Of a stretch of DNA of 64,000 nucleotides, positions 34,810 to 45,748 are shown piece after piece. Within the stretch, counting starts at the first letter, position 1. Each line of letters opens with the position of its first letter. The notes beneath the pieces are model-generated. The model saw only the letters and a program-made list of their open reading frames with translations. It did no database searches and was not told the origin of the DNA. The position numbers and the translations under genes were made by a program. This DNA comes from Pseudomonas soli (lineage in GTDB: Bacteria > Pseudomonadota > Gammaproteobacteria > Pseudomonadales > Pseudomonadaceae), in NCBI RefSeq assembly GCF_900110655.1, contig NZ_FOEQ01000006.1, positions 248,001 through 312,000 on the forward strand, given 5' to 3'.

Positions 34810-35622
34810 TCAATGAGCCCAACGCAACTGCGTGGGCAACGGGGCGACAGGTTCCGGATCGGGCGGCGTGCCCGGGACGGAGAGAACACGGTTGAGCACT
34901 TCGCTTTCCAGCGCCGCCAGGCGGTGCGAACCCCGCACTCGAGGTCGCGGCAGGTCGATGACCAGGTCCAGGCCGACGGCGCCGTCTTCGATCAGGATCA
35001 CCCGGTCGGCCACGGCGACGGCTTCGCTGACGTCGTGGGTGACCAGCAGCACGGTGAAACCGTGCTGGCGCCACAGGCGCTCGATCAGTTGCTGCATCTC
35101 GATACGGGTCAGGGCGTCCAGCGCGCCCAAGGGCTCATCCAGCAGCAGCAGACGCGGCTGATGAATGAGCGCCCGGGCCAGGGCCACCCGCTGTTTCTGG
35201 CCACCGGACAAGGCCGCCGGCCACTCATTGGCGCGATCGACCAGGCCGACCGCCTCCAGGGCTTCCAGGGCGCGTGGCCGCCAGTTGCCGGACAACCCCA
35301 GGCCGACGTTGTCGATCACCTTCTTCCAGGGCAGCAGGCGCGCGTCCTGGAACATCAGCCGGGTATCCTCGCGGGCCTCGGCAAGCGCCGCGGCGCCCGC
35401 CAGCAATTGGCCGCCGCTGGGCTGGTCGAGCCCGGCCAGCAGGCGCAGCAAGGTGCTTTTACCGCAACCACTGCGACCAACGATGGCGACGAACTGGCCA
35501 GCCGGAATGTGCAGATCGATCCCGCGCAGCACTTCGCGCTGGCCGAACGTACGACGCAGGTCCCTGGCCGCCAGGGGGATGCCACGCAGCAGGCGTGGCG
35601 GTTGTGCCTTGAGCACCGTCAT
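34810..35622 (-). CDS. ssuB: Aliphatic sulfonate ABC transporter, ATP-binding protein
   Basis: This 270-residue ATPase has Walker A 'GRSGCGKST', the Q-loop '[13 protein letters not shown]', ABC signature 'LSGGQKQR', Walker B '[12 protein letters not shown]' and the His switch 'LVTHDVSEA'. The nitrate/sulfonate/taurine subfamily commonly has the LLPW Q-loop motif seen here. The start at 35622 overlaps the ssuC stop by one base (TGATG). Confidence 0.96.
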   Translation of the reverse strand: MTVLKAQPPRLLRGIPLAARDLRRTFGQREVLRGIDLHIPAGQFVAIVGRSGCGKSTLLRLLAGLDQPSGGQLLAGAAALAEAREDTRLMFQDARLLPWKKVIDNVGLGLSGNWRPRALEALEAVGLVDRANEWPAALSGGQKQRVALARALIHQPRLLLLDEPLGALDALTRIEMQQLIERLWRQHGFTVLLVTHDVSEAVAVADRVILIEDGAVGLDLVIDLPRPRVRGSHRLAALESEVLNRVLSVPGTPPDPEPVAPLPTQLRWAH

Positions 35623-36419
35623 CACGCGCCCTCCTTCTTCGCCACCTGGTACGCCGGGTGCCAACGCAGCCACACACGCTCCAGGCCACGGGCGGCCAGG
35701 TCGGCCAGCTTGCCGAGCACCGCGTACAGGACAATGGCCAGCACCACCACGTCGGTCTGCAGGAACTCACGGGCGTTCATCGCCAGGTAGCCGATGCCCG
35801 AGTTGGCCGAAATGGTCTCGGCGACGATCAGTGTCAGCCACATGAAACCCAGGGCGAAGCGCACGCCGACCAGGATCGAGGGCAGCGCCCCCGGCAGGAT
35901 CACCTGGCGGAACAGCGCGAAGCCCGACAGCCCGTAGCTGCGCGCCATCTCCACCAGCGCCGGATCGACGTTGCGGATCCCGTGATAGGTGTTCAGGTAG
36001 ATGGGGAACAGCGTCCCCAGGGCCACCAGGAAAATCTTTGCCGACTCGTCGATGCCGAACCACAGGATCACCAGCGGGATCAGCGCCAGGTGCGGCACGT
36101 TGCGGATCATCTGCACCGAACTGTCGAGCAGGCGCTCGCCCCAGTTCGACAGGCCGGTGATGAAACCGAGCAACAGGCCGAGACTGCCGCCGATCACGAA
36201 GCCCAGGCCGGCACGCCAGCCGCTGATGGCCAGGTGGGTCCAGATCTGGCCACTGCGCACCAGCTCGACGCCAGCACTGACCACCGCGCTCGGCGCCGGC
36301 AGGATGCGGGTCGACAGCCAGCCTGCGCTGACCGACAACTGCCATACCGCCAGCAGCAGGATCGGCAGGGCCCAGGGCGCCAGGCGCTTGGACCAGGTGG
36401 TGGTGGATGCACGACTCAT
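35622..36419 (-). CDS. ssuC: Aliphatic sulfonate ABC transporter, permease
   Basis: This 265-residue polytopic membrane protein has the permease EAA-type loop around '[20 protein letters not shown]'. The first hydrophobic segment starts near residue 15, and about six segments follow. It pairs with SsuB and the binding protein SsuA to import C2-C10 alkanesulfonates under sulfate limitation. The gene starts 11 nt after ssuD. Confidence 0.96.
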   Translation of the reverse strand: MSRASTTTWSKRLAPWALPILLLAVWQLSVSAGWLSTRILPAPSAVVSAGVELVRSGQIWTHLAISGWRAGLGFVIGGSLGLLLGFITGLSNWGERLLDSSVQMIRNVPHLALIPLVILWFGIDESAKIFLVALGTLFPIYLNTYHGIRNVDPALVEMARSYGLSGFALFRQVILPGALPSILVGVRFALGFMWLTLIVAETISANSGIGYLAMNAREFLQTDVVVLAIVLYAVLGKLADLAARGLERVWLRWHPAYQVAKKEGA

Positions 36420-36430
36420 GGCCCCGGCCC

Positions 36431-37579
36431 TCAGCTCTGCGACACGGATTTGGGCAGGATGTCGTTGGCGACCATTTCACCGAACGGGCTTACGTAGCCA
36501 CCGGTTTTCGGCTGCTCCGGGCGCTGCACGTCCAGATGCGGGAACAGCAGCTCGGCGACGCGGTACGACTCTTCGAGGTGTGGATAGCCCGAGAAGATGA
36601 AGGTATCGATGCCAAGATCGGCGTATTCCTTGACCCGCGCCGCGACGGTCGGGCCATCGCCCACCAGCGCGGTGCCGGCGCCACCACGTACCAGGCCGAC
36701 ACCGGCCCACAGGTTCGGCGCCACTTCGAGGTTGTCGCGCTTGCCACCGTGCAGCGCGGCCATGCGCTGCTGACCGACCGAGTCGAAGCGCGCCAGCGAC
36801 GCCTGGGCGCGGGCGATGGTGTCGTCGTCCAGGTGCGAGATCAGCCTGTCGGCGGCGGCCCAGGCCTCCTCGTTGGTTTCTCGCACAATCACGTGCAAGC
36901 GAATGCCGAAGCGCACCTCACGGCCCTGGGCGGCCGCTTTCTCACGTACCGCAGCAATCTTCTCGGCCACCGCGGCCGGCGGCTCGCCCCAGGTCAGGTA
37001 CAGCTCGACCTGTTCGGCGGCCAGGTCCTGGGCAGCGTCAGACGAGCCACCGAAGTACAGCGGCGGGCGCGGCTGCTGGATCGGCGGGTAGAGCAGCTTG
37101 GCGCCTTTGACCTGGATGTGCTTGCCGTCGTAGTCGACCGTTTCGCCTTCGAGCACCTTGCGCCAGATACGGGTGAATTCCACCGACGCCTCATAGCGTT
37201 CCTGGTGGTTCAGGTGCAGGCCATCACCGGCCAGTTCGTCCGGATCGCCACCGGTCACCAGGTTGAACAATGCACGGCCGTTGGACAGACGATCCAGGGT
37301 CGCGGCCTGACGGGCTGCGACGGTCGGCGAGATGATCCCCGGGCGCAGGGCCACCAGGAACTTCAGGCGCTCGGTCACCGGGATCAGCGACGCCGCCACC
37401 AGCCAGGAGTCCTCGCAGGAACGTCCGGTGGGGATCAGCACGCCGCCGAAGCCCAGGCGGTCGGCGGCCTGGGCGATCTGGCTCAGGTAACCGTGGTCGA
37501 CGGCGCGGGCGCCTTCGCTGGTGCCCAGGTACTTGCCGTCACCATGGGTAGGGAGGAACCAGAAAATGTTAAGGCTCAT
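36431..37579 (-). CDS. ssuD: FMNH2-dependent alkanesulfonate monooxygenase
   Basis: SsuD is a flavin-dependent luciferase-type oxygenase that splits alkanesulfonates into aldehyde and sulfite using FMNH2 supplied by SsuE. It is 382 residues, the normal length. The N-terminal '[16 protein letters not shown]', '[20 protein letters not shown]' and 'NLVTGGDP' (phosphate/flavin region) are diagnostic. It contains one Cys ('GRSCED', matching the conserved active-site-area Cys) and only two internal Met. Confidence 0.97.
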   Translation of the reverse strand: MSLNIFWFLPTHGDGKYLGTSEGARAVDHGYLSQIAQAADRLGFGGVLIPTGRSCEDSWLVAASLIPVTERLKFLVALRPGIISPTVAARQAATLDRLSNGRALFNLVTGGDPDELAGDGLHLNHQERYEASVEFTRIWRKVLEGETVDYDGKHIQVKGAKLLYPPIQQPRPPLYFGGSSDAAQDLAAEQVELYLTWGEPPAAVAEKIAAVREKAAAQGREVRFGIRLHVIVRETNEEAWAAADRLISHLDDDTIARAQASLARFDSVGQQRMAALHGGKRDNLEVAPNLWAGVGLVRGGAGTALVGDGPTVAARVKEYADLGIDTFIFSGYPHLEESYRVAELLFPHLDVQRPEQPKTGGYVSPFGEMVANDILPKSVSQS

Positions 37580-37639
37580 TGGAGTTGTCTCCTCAAGGGT
37601 GGCTCATGCCGGGGCGACGCCCCGGCGCAGGCGAAACGT

Positions 37640-38605
37640 TCAAGGCGCACTGGCGACCTTGGCCGGGGGTGTCCAGATCACGTCCTTGATGCTCAAGGGC
37701 TTGGGAATCAGCTTCAGGGCCTGGAAGGTGTCGGCAATCTTCTGCTGTGCGGCGATCACTTCCGGGGTCAGCGGCGCGGCTCCGTAGCCTTGGCGCTTGA
37801 CCGAAGTCAGGGTGATGTCGGCAGGCAGGCCGAGCAGCGGCGCAACCTGGTCGGTGACCTGATGCGGATTGGCCTGGGACCATTCGCCCACGGCGCGCAC
37901 TTCTTCAACCAGGGTGTTGATCACCGCCGGGTGCTGGGTCGCATAGCTGCGGGTGGCGAGGTAGAACTGGTGATTGTCGACCAGATCCTTGCCGTCACGC
38001 AGGGTGCGTGCCTGCAGCTGTTGCTCGGCGGCGGCCTGGTACGGATCCCAGATCACCCAGGCATCGACACTGCCGCGCTCGAAGGCGGCGCGGGCATCGG
38101 CCGGGGGCAGGTAGACGGGCTGGATATCGGTGTACTTGAGACCGGCGTCTTCCAGGGCACGCACCAGCAGGTAATGCACGTTGGAACCCTTGTTGAGGGC
38201 GACTTTCCTGCCCTTGAGTTCCTTCACCGACTGGACCGTCGACCCCTTCGGCACCAGGATCGCCTCGCTGTGCGGAGCTGGCGGCTCATAGGCGACGTAG
38301 AGCAGATCGGCGCCCGCGGCCTGGGCAAACACCGGCGGCGTTTCGCCGGTCACGCCGAAGTCGATGGAGCCGACGTTGAGCCCTTCGAGCAGCTGTGGAC
38401 CGCCGGGGAACTCGGTCCATTGCACGTCGATGCCCTGTTCCTTCAGGCGCTTTTCCAGCGACCCCTTGGCCTTGAGCAGCACCAGGGTGCCGTATTTCTG
38501 GTAACCGATACGCAGGCTCTCGGCCTGGGCTTGGCTGATGGCGCCGAAGGACACAGCCGCCGCGAACAGGGCGACCAGACCACGACGCAAGAAGACTGTG
38601 CGCAT
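37640..38605 (-). CDS. ssuA: Aliphatic sulfonate ABC transporter, periplasmic binding protein
   Basis: This 321-residue secreted protein has a clear signal peptide cleaved after 'AISQAQA' (about residue 28). The NMT1/SsuA-type binding fold shows 'LRIGYQKYGTLVLLKAKGSL', 'VTGETPPVFAQAAGADL' and 'VDAWVIWDPY'. There is no Met or Cys anywhere after the initiator, as suits an abundant protein made under sulfur starvation. It lies between ssuE (95 nt upstream) and ssuD (60 nt downstream). Confidence 0.96.
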   Translation of the reverse strand: MRTVFLRRGLVALFAAAVSFGAISQAQAESLRIGYQKYGTLVLLKAKGSLEKRLKEQGIDVQWTEFPGGPQLLEGLNVGSIDFGVTGETPPVFAQAAGADLLYVAYEPPAPHSEAILVPKGSTVQSVKELKGRKVALNKGSNVHYLLVRALEDAGLKYTDIQPVYLPPADARAAFERGSVDAWVIWDPYQAAAEQQLQARTLRDGKDLVDNHQFYLATRSYATQHPAVINTLVEEVRAVGEWSQANPHQVTDQVAPLLGLPADITLTSVKRQGYGAAPLTPEVIAAQQKIADTFQALKLIPKPLSIKDVIWTPPAKVASAP

Positions 38606-38700
38606 GGCGCTCTCCTGTGCGAGTTGGGTTCGGGTAGCACCTGCTTGCCTCGTTGGCGGGCGAGTAAGGTGGGGACAGCGATGGAGCGGTCAAGCCTGGT

Positions 38701-39294
38701 TCAGATACTCCAGCGGGCACTGATCAGGCGTTCGTTGAGCACGCCGGGGGCGACAGGTTGGGGCCGGCGCGCCATGGCGCTGTGGAACGTTTCCAGCGAA
38801 TCCTGCAGGCGCTGCTCCAGGGCAGCGGCCAGTTGCGCGGGCCTGGCGCCCTCGCCGTAGGCAATCTGGCTGTCGTCGGCGAAGATCCCTTGCAGGGTCT
38901 CCTGCGCCTTGAGGGCCGACAGCACGGGCTTGAGCGCGTAGTCCACGGCCAGCATGTGGGCGATGCTCCCACCGGTTGCGATCGGCAACACCACCTTGTG
39001 TTCCAGGGCCCGCTCGGGCAGCAGGTCGAGCAAGGTCTTCAAGGCCCCGGCGAAGGACGCCTTGTACACCGGGGTGGCCACCACCAAGCCGTCGGCCTGG
39101 GCTACAAGTGCGTTGAAGTGGCGCACCTGCGGGCTGTCGAAACGGGCATGCAGCAGATCTTCGGCGGGAAACTCACGCACCTGGAAGGTCACCACTTCGA
39201 CGCCCCGCTCCTGCAGCCAGTCGCGCGAGCGCTCTAGCAGCACGCCGGAGCGTGAACGAAGACTGGGGCTACCACCGACAGAGACAACCAGCAT
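38701..39294 (-). CDS. ssuE: NADPH-dependent FMN reductase of the sulfonatase system
   Basis: SsuE reduces FMN to FMNH2 for SsuD. This 197-residue flavodoxin-fold protein has '[18 protein letters not shown]' for the flavin phosphate and '[20 protein letters not shown]' for the isoalloxazine. The ATG at 39294 was chosen because it follows GGAAG and gives the family N-terminus; the in-frame upstream extension to 39360 is not conserved in style. It is first in the ssuEADCBF operon, preceded by an AT-rich promoter region. It has no Cys. Confidence 0.95.
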   Translation of the reverse strand: MLVVSVGGSPSLRSRSGVLLERSRDWLQERGVEVVTFQVREFPAEDLLHARFDSPQVRHFNALVAQADGLVVATPVYKASFAGALKTLLDLLPERALEHKVVLPIATGGSIAHMLAVDYALKPVLSALKAQETLQGIFADDSQIAYGEGARPAQLAAALEQRLQDSLETFHSAMARRPQPVAPGVLNERLISARWSI

Positions 39295-39339
39295 TGAAAG
39301 AGCTTCCTTCGATTCGATTGCAGGGCCGCGAGGGGTTGT

Positions 39340-39448
39340 CCCCGCTGGATGTAACGACATTAACAGCTCGTCACATATATCTATAAATCATATTTTTTCA
39401 TTTGTTTATTCCATTTATGAATTTACGAATTACTGTAGCCACACAATA
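39340..39448 (-). promoter_or_regulatory. AT-rich promoter region of the ssu operon
   Basis: About 90 nt of very AT-rich DNA (runs such as TATATCTATAAATCATATTTTTT) lies upstream of ssuE and downstream of the lsfA terminator. By family knowledge, ssu operons are activated by CysB/SfnR-type regulators under sulfate limitation. I could not fix individual boxes. Confidence 0.5.
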
Positions 39449-39473
39449 AAAAAGGGCCGTCGAAACGGCCCGA
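39449..39473 (-). terminator. Intrinsic terminator of lsfA
   Basis: On the minus strand, GGGCCGT-TTCG-ACGGCCC is followed by six T residues, about 40 nt after the lsfA stop. Confidence 0.92.
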
Positions 39474-39513
39474 AGATCCCTGCTTGGCTAAGAGCAATGC
39501 AACGAGGAATGCC

Positions 39514-40152
39514 TCAACGATTGGGTTGCGGGGTCAGCCGCAGATAGGGTTTCACCGCCCGATACCCTTTCGGGAAACGACGTTTGATTTCATCTTCGTC
39601 CTTGAGCGAAGGCACGATCACTACCTCATCGCCATCCTGCCAGTTGCCCGGCGTGGCGACCTTGTAGTTGTCGGTCAGCTGCAGCGAGTCGATCACCCGC
39701 AGGATCTCGTTGAAGTTGCGCCCGGTACTGGCCGGATAGGTGATGGTCAGGCGCACCTTCTTGTTCGGGTCGATGACGAACAGCGAACGCACGGTCAGGG
39801 TGTCGCTGGCGTTGGGGTGGATCAGGTCGTACAGGTCGGAGACCTTGCGATCGGCGTCGGCGATGATCGGGAAGTTGACCACGGTGTTCTGGGTCTCGTT
39901 GATGTCGTCGATCCACTTGTGGTGCGAGTCCACCGGGTCCACCGACAGGGCGATGGCCTTGACCCCGCGCTTGGCGAAATCATCCTTGAGCTTGGCGGTC
40001 AGGCCCAGTTCGGTGGTGCACACCGGGGTGAAGTCGGCCGGGTGGGAGAACAGCACGCCCCAGCTGTCGCCCAGCCATTCGTGGAAACGGATCTTGCCGG
40101 CGCTGGAATCCTGTTCGAAATCGGGGGCGATATCGCCGAGTTTGAGGCTCAT
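39514..40152 (-). CDS. lsfA: 1-Cys peroxiredoxin LsfA, sulfate-starvation-induced
   Basis: This 212-residue Prx6-type peroxidase has peroxidatic Cys45 in 'DFTPVCTTE', preceded by 'LFSHPADFTP', and the resolving cysteine is absent. LsfA was identified in P. putida as a sulfonate-growth-induced protein. Apart from Cys45 and the initiator Met the protein contains no sulfur residue. It is monocistronic, with its own terminator, and sits between the ssu and tau blocks. An AT-rich palindrome (40222-40239) lies in its promoter region. Confidence 0.95.
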   Translation of the reverse strand: MSLKLGDIAPDFEQDSSAGKIRFHEWLGDSWGVLFSHPADFTPVCTTELGLTAKLKDDFAKRGVKAIALSVDPVDSHHKWIDDINETQNTVVNFPIIADADRKVSDLYDLIHPNASDTLTVRSLFVIDPNKKVRLTITYPASTGRNFNEILRVIDSLQLTDNYKVATPGNWQDGDEVVIVPSLKDEDEIKRRFPKGYRAVKPYLRLTPQPNR

Positions 40153-40221
40153 GGAAGCGGCTCCTGTGCTGTGTCTGGCCTTGTGGGTTCAATGTGCCTG
40201 CTTCCGAATAAAAATAAAAAG

Positions 40222-40239
40222 AATAAATATCGATTTATT
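40222..40239 (-). promoter_or_regulatory. AT-rich inverted repeat upstream of lsfA
   Basis: AATAAAT-ATCG-ATTTATT, perfect 7-bp arms with a 4-nt centre, lies 70-87 nt upstream of the lsfA ATG. It is a candidate regulator site or promoter element. Confidence 0.4.
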
Positions 40240-40271
40240 TATAACCAGATCGCATACGGAATCGCAGACAC

Positions 40272-40299
40272 AAAAAGCCTCGCACAAGGCGAGGCTTTC
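40272..40299 (-). terminator. Intrinsic terminator of oprE
   Basis: AAAGCCTCGC / GCGAGGCTTT stem with a 5-nt loop and a T5 tail on the minus strand, 17 nt past the oprE stop. Confidence 0.93.
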
Positions 40300-40315
40300 T
40301 TTGTGCAGCTACGAC

Positions 40316-41662
40316 TTACATGAAGGCGTAAGTGTAGTTGACGATGAAGCGAGTCTGGTCCTGGTCTTTGGTGTATTCAGTGTTGCCGGCAGGACCGTTG
40401 GTCCCGCGGTAAACACCTTGACGCAGGCTGAAGCCCAGTCCCTTCAGAGTACCTTCCTGGATCACGTAGTCGACACGCGCGTCCCGCTCCCACTCGCTGT
40501 AGGAACCGTTGCCCGAAGCGTTGCGAACGTCGGTACCGCGCAGATATGCAACGGACGCCTTCAAGCCTGGCACGCCAAGACGAGCGAAATCGTACGAGTA
40601 CTGGCCGAAGGTAGTGTTTTCACCTGCACGAGCGAACTGGTTGATCATGCTGTCGGTGAACAGGTAGAAGCTAGCACCGCCCGCGCCTTCCGGACGGCCA
40701 TTGCCATCGCGCACGCTACCCTGGTTCAGCCAGACGAACGCACCGTCATCGCTGACCTGCTGGTGACCGAGCATGAGTGCATGGCCGCCCAGAGTATAGG
40801 TGAACATCGCCGACCAGGTTTTGTTGTCAACTTCACCGACATGCTTGGCATAACCGTTGTTGTTGTTGAAGTTGTAGCCGCCACCACTGCCGTTCCGGCC
40901 GTCGCTGCTGCTGTCAAAGTAGCGCAGGTCGGTCTTGAATGACTGGTCGTCCGAGATCTTGAAGACGTGAGTCGCACCCAGGAAGTGCTGTTTGTAGAAG
41001 TCTTCCAGGTTCGAGTAGTAGTACTGCAGGGTCAGGTCTGGAGTGAGCTTGTAGTCCAGGCCGCCGTAGCGGAACTTGTTGCTGTCAGCGGTAGCACCGT
41101 TGACCGACAGGCCGGTGCGGTTGCTCGAAGCACGACCCATGGCGTGGGTCAGTTGACCGGCGTTGACAGTCAGATTGTCGATTTCCTTCGAGGTGATGGT
41201 TGCACCTTCAAAGGTTTGCGGCAGCAGGCGACCGTCGTTGGAGACCAGGATCGGCAACATTGGCGCCAAGGCGCTACCGAAGTGAGCTTCAGTTTTGGAG
41301 AAGCGGGCTTTGGCGTTGGCGCCAAGACGAGCCCATTGGGCCGCTGCCGAACCGTTGGTCTCACTCGGGAAGAAGGAGCTGTTGTCAGGGTGCTTGCCTT
41401 TGCCACCGTCGAGGTGAATACCCCACAGCGCCTGAGCGTCCACACCGAAGCCTACGGTACCTTCGGTGAAACCAGAAATGTAGTCGAGCTTGAAGCCCTG
41501 ACCCGATTCACGGTTGTCCGCACCGACTTCACGGTTATCGTTGTTGAAGTACATGGTGCGCGAGCTCAGGGACAGCTTGCTGTCCTCGACGAAACCTGCA
41601 GCGCCTGCTTGTTGGGCGAGAACCCCCAGTGCCACGGCCAGGGCCAGGCTGGACTTGTACAT
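40316..41662 (-). CDS. oprE: OprD-family outer-membrane porin, OprE type
   Basis: This 448-residue protein has a signal peptide cleaved after 'QQAGAAG' (about 22) and the OprD-family mature start 'FVEDSKLSLSSRTMYFNND', here read in two parts. Beta-barrel features continue to a C-terminal 'YTYAFM'. OprD porins take up small carboxylates, amino acids or related solutes. Position between lsfA and tauABCD suggests a role in sulfonate or taurine entry, which is inference. It has a strong GAGGAG Shine-Dalgarno and no Cys. It is divergent from tauA across 495 nt. Confidence 0.9.
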   Translation of the reverse strand: MYKSSLALAVALGVLAQQAGAAGFVEDSKLSLSSRTMYFNNDNREVGADNRESGQGFKLDYISGFTEGTVGFGVDAQALWGIHLDGGKGKHPDNSSFFPSETNGSAAAQWARLGANAKARFSKTEAHFGSALAPMLPILVSNDGRLLPQTFEGATITSKEIDNLTVNAGQLTHAMGRASSNRTGLSVNGATADSNKFRYGGLDYKLTPDLTLQYYYSNLEDFYKQHFLGATHVFKISDDQSFKTDLRYFDSSSDGRNGSGGGYNFNNNNGYAKHVGEVDNKTWSAMFTYTLGGHALMLGHQQVSDDGAFVWLNQGSVRDGNGRPEGAGGASFYLFTDSMINQFARAGENTTFGQYSYDFARLGVPGLKASVAYLRGTDVRNASGNGSYSEWERDARVDYVIQEGTLKGLGFSLRQGVYRGTNGPAGNTEYTKDQDQTRFIVNYTYAFM

Positions 41663-42157
41663 GTTTTGCTCCTCTACGTTCTAATTTTTGTGCGTCTCAA
41701 GCGGCGGAGTCTGCTGCCCCACTCACCCGGATTGGCGATTTAGCCCTAAAGCGTGACCGCCAAGTCAATCGCTAACGATCGATTCGCGACTTTGGTCTAA
41801 TCCGTCGATCTGCGCTACAGGATAATGACAATCCTATAAATCCAAAATGACCGTTTTATGAATCTGTAAGATTTTTACGGAATAACATCGGAACCATTCC
41901 TGCAAATCGTTGTATCGACGCCGTCAATCATACCTTTAGGTTATGTGCAAACGTTTGCAGGCGTGACGACCGCCCCGTCGAAACCGATCAAGCCTAGCTG
42001 GCTTGGCAGATTCCGCCACCAGTACCGCCGCCCCACAGGGCCGTGGGTCAGAGCGATTGGCTTTTAAGCTAATTCTAAAAAGTTATTTATTTCATATTTC
42101 TTAGATCATCTAGTCTTCTCGCCATCTATCCCAGAATGCCTGACGAGAGGTTCAACC
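41663..42157. promoter_or_regulatory. 495-nt oprE-tauA intergenic control region
   Basis: This is the largest non-coding gap in the window apart from the piece around the small ORF. It carries divergent promoters. AT-rich blocks are at about 41815-41890 (nearer oprE) and 42060-42110 (nearer tauA). A perfect 14-bp LacI-type palindrome lies at 41946-41959, and a small TAGAT-C-ATCTA palindrome lies at 42102-42112. No ORF or terminator was recognised. Confidence 0.6.
41946..41959. promoter_or_regulatory. LacI/GalR-family-type operator palindrome
   Basis: TGCAAACGTTTGCA is a perfect 14-bp palindrome with the central CG typical of LacI/PurR-family operators. It lies about 200 nt upstream of tauA and 285 nt upstream of oprE. 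No LacI-family gene is in the window. Confidence 0.5.
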
Positions 42158-43129
42158 ATGATCCCGCATGCTCCGCTGCGCCTGTTCGCCGCCCTGACCC
42201 TCACCAGTGCCAGCTGGCTGGCCCAGGCCGCCGACCTGACCGTTGCCTACCAGACCACCGTCGACCCGGCAAAGGTGGCCCAGGTCGATGGCACCTATGA
42301 AAAGGACAGCAAGGCCAGCATCGACTGGCGCAAGTTCGACAACGGCGCCGACGTGATCACCGCTGTCGCCTCGGGCGACGTGCAGATCGGCTACCTCGGC
42401 TCCAGCCCGCTGGCCGCCGCCGCCACCCGCAAATTGCCTGTGGAAACCTTCCTGATCGCCACCCAGATCGGCGCCGGCGAAGCCCTGGTCGCCCGCGACA
42501 GCATCAAGACCCCGCAGGACCTGGTGGGCAAGAAAGTCGCCGTGCCGTTCGTTTCCACCGGCCACTACAGCCTGTTGGCCGCGCTGAAGAGCTGGAACAT
42601 CGACCCGTCGAAAGTGCAGATCCTCAACCTCGCGCCACCAGCGATCATCGCCGCCTGGAAACGCGGCGACATCGACGCCACCTACGTCTGGGACCCAGCC
42701 CTGGGCGTGGCCAAGGAGAACGGCAAGGTACTGATCACCTCCGGCGAGCTTGCCGAGAAAGGCGCGCCGACCTTCGACGCCTGGATCGTGCGCAAGGACT
42801 TCGCTGCCAAGCACCCGGAGATCGTCAAGTCGTTCGCCAAGGTCACCCTCGACGCCTATGCCGACTACCGCAAGGACCCGCAAGCCTGGCTGGCCGACAA
42901 AGACAACGTCGCCAAGCTGGTCAAGCTGTCTGGCGCCAAGCCCGCCGATATCCCGGTGCTGCTGCAGGGCAACGTCTATCCACTGGCCGCCGACCAGGCC
43001 AGCGCACTCGGCGCACCGACCACCCAGGCGCTGACCGACACCGCCACCTTCCTCAAGCAGCAGGGCAAGGTCGATGCCGTGCTGCCGGACTACGCGCCCT
43101 ACGTCAGCGCCCAGTACCTGCCCAACTGA
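42158..43129 (+). CDS. tauA: Taurine ABC transporter, periplasmic binding protein
   Basis: This 323-residue secreted protein has a signal peptide ending 'SWLAQAAD' (cleavage about residue 24). The mature N-terminus '[19 protein letters not shown]' is characteristic of TauA, and '[20 protein letters not shown]' and '[18 protein letters not shown]' follow. It binds taurine for import under sulfate starvation. There is no Met or Cys after the initiator. GAGAGG lies upstream of the ATG. It is first of tauABCD. Confidence 0.97.
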   Translation: MIPHAPLRLFAALTLTSASWLAQAADLTVAYQTTVDPAKVAQVDGTYEKDSKASIDWRKFDNGADVITAVASGDVQIGYLGSSPLAAAATRKLPVETFLIATQIGAGEALVARDSIKTPQDLVGKKVAVPFVSTGHYSLLAALKSWNIDPSKVQILNLAPPAIIAAWKRGDIDATYVWDPALGVAKENGKVLITSGELAEKGAPTFDAWIVRKDFAAKHPEIVKSFAKVTLDAYADYRKDPQAWLADKDNVAKLVKLSGAKPADIPVLLQGNVYPLAADQASALGAPTTQALTDTATFLKQQGKVDAVLPDYAPYVSAQYLPN

Positions 43130-43142
43130 TCTGGAGCCCGTC

Positions 43143-43922
43143 ATGGCCTTGCTCGAGCTGGAGCGCATCAGCGCACAGTACCCCGGCGCCCCCACCCCGG
43201 TGCTGGCCGATATCAACCTGAGCCTGGGTCCGCGCCAGTTGCTGGTGGCCCTCGGGCCTTCAGGCAGCGGCAAGACCTCGCTGCTCAACCTGATCGCCGG
43301 CTTCGTCGCCCCCAGCGGCGGGCGCATCACCCTCGATGGCGCACCGGTGCAAGGCCCGGGGGCCGAGCGCGGCGTGGTGTTCCAGGACGACGCCCTGCTG
43401 CCCTGGCAGGACGTGCTCGGCAACGTCGCCTTCGGCCTGGAGCTGGCAGGCGTACCGCGTGCACAGCGTGAAGCCAAGGCACGAGAGATGCTGGCACTGG
43501 TAGACCTGGCCGGCTTCGGCGAGCGGCGCGTATGGCAATTGTCCGGTGGGCAGAAGCAGCGCGTGGGCCTTGCCCGGGCGCTGGCGGCCGACCCGCGAGT
43601 GCTGTTGATGGACGAACCGTTCGGCGCCCTCGATGCCTTTACCCGCGAACAGATGCAGGAGCTGCTGCTGCAGGTCTGGCAGCGCACCGCCAAGCCAGTG
43701 TTCCTGATCACCCACGACATTGAGGAAGCGGTGTTCCTCGCCACCGAGCTGGTGCTCCTGGCGCCCAATCCGGGACGGGTGGTCGAGCGCCTGCAACTGG
43801 ACTTCGGCCAGCGCTACGCCGCTGGCGAGTCGGCGCGGGCGATCAAGTCCGATCCACGCTTCATCGAGACCCGCGAGCACGTGCTGGCGCGGGTGTTCTC
43901 GCAACGTCAGGAGTCCGCATGA
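43143..43922 (+). CDS. tauB: Taurine ABC transporter, ATP-binding protein
   Basis: This 259-residue ATPase has Walker A 'GPSGSGKTS', Q-loop '[13 protein letters not shown]', signature 'LSGGQKQR', Walker B '[12 protein letters not shown]' and switch 'LITHDIEEA'. GGAG precedes the ATG, 13 nt after tauA. Its end overlaps the tauC start by ATGA. It energises uptake through TauC. Confidence 0.97.
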   Translation: MALLELERISAQYPGAPTPVLADINLSLGPRQLLVALGPSGSGKTSLLNLIAGFVAPSGGRITLDGAPVQGPGAERGVVFQDDALLPWQDVLGNVAFGLELAGVPRAQREAKAREMLALVDLAGFGERRVWQLSGGQKQRVGLARALAADPRVLLMDEPFGALDAFTREQMQELLLQVWQRTAKPVFLITHDIEEAVFLATELVLLAPNPGRVVERLQLDFGQRYAAGESARAIKSDPRFIETREHVLARVFSQRQESA

Positions 43923-44758
43923 GCAGTATCGAATTGCCAGCCACCGCCAAGCGGCCCCCCCGGACGCCACCTGTCGTGAAAACCCGCAAGCCCTTACCGA
44001 CCCGCTGGATCAGCGCCCTCACCCTGGCCTCGCTGCTGTTGGTGTGGTGGCTGGTTACCGCCGCCGGCTGGATCGAGCCGCTGTTCCTGCCCTCGCCCGC
44101 CGATATCCTGGCCAAGGGCTGGACGCTGCTCACCCAGGGCTACATGGACGCCAGCCTGTGGCAGCACCTGGGCGCGAGCCTGGGGCGCATCGGCCTGGCG
44201 CTGCTTGCCGCCACCCTGACCGCCATCCCGGTGGGCATCGCCATCGGCTACAACCGCGTGGCCCGCGGCGTTCTCGACCCGCTGATCGAGTTCTACCGGC
44301 CGATTCCGCCGCTGGCTTACCTGCCGCTGATCGTCATCTGGTGCGGCATAGGCGAGCTGTCGAAAGTGCTTTTGATCTACCTGGCGATCTTCGCCCCGAT
44401 TGCCATCGCCACCGCCACCGGCGTGCGCACCGTCGACCCGGCCAAGTTGCGCGCCGCGCAGTCGCTGGGCGCCAGCAAAATCCAACTGATCCGCCACGTG
44501 ATCCTGCCTAGCGCACTGCCCGACATCCTCACCGGCATCCGCATCGGCCTCGGCGTGGGCTGGTCGACGCTGGTCGCCGCCGAACTGATCGCCGCCACCA
44601 GTGGCCTGGGCTTCATGGTGCAGTCCGCCGCGCAGTTCCTGGTCACCGATGTGGTGGTCCTGGGGATCCTGCTGATTGCCCTGATCGCCTTCGCCCTTGA
44701 GATGGGCCTGCGCGCCCTGCAGCGCAAGCTGGTGCCCTGGCACGGCCAGAGCCATTGA
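43919..44758 (+). CDS. tauC: Taurine ABC transporter, permease
   Basis: This 279-residue polytopic protein has a basic, Pro-rich cytoplasmic N-terminus (about 35 residues) before the first membrane segment ('[18 protein letters not shown]'). The EAA-type coupling loop is near '[20 protein letters not shown]'. It overlaps tauB by four bases, and tauD follows after 48 nt. Confidence 0.97.
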   Translation: MSSIELPATAKRPPRTPPVVKTRKPLPTRWISALTLASLLLVWWLVTAAGWIEPLFLPSPADILAKGWTLLTQGYMDASLWQHLGASLGRIGLALLAATLTAIPVGIAIGYNRVARGVLDPLIEFYRPIPPLAYLPLIVIWCGIGELSKVLLIYLAIFAPIAIATATGVRTVDPAKLRAAQSLGASKIQLIRHVILPSALPDILTGIRIGLGVGWSTLVAAELIAATSGLGFMVQSAAQFLVTDVVVLGILLIALIAFALEMGLRALQRKLVPWHGQSH

Positions 44759-45640
<882 letters not shown>

Positions 45641-45683
45641 AAGATCGGGGGAGGCCTTTGGCTTCCTTTCGCTGGCAAGCCAG

Positions 45684-45715
45684 CTCCCACAGGTTTTGCA
45701 ACAACCCTGTGGGAG
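45684..45715. repeat. REP-like hairpin between tauD and betT
   Basis: CTCCCACAGG and CCTGTGGGAG form 10-bp perfect arms around a 12-nt loop in the gap between two convergent genes. It probably works as a bidirectional stop; the CTCCCAC/GTGGGAG core links it to the REP family here. Confidence 0.7.
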
Positions 45716-45748
45716 CCTGCGAAAGGGCCGCATAGCGTCGCCAGCGAT

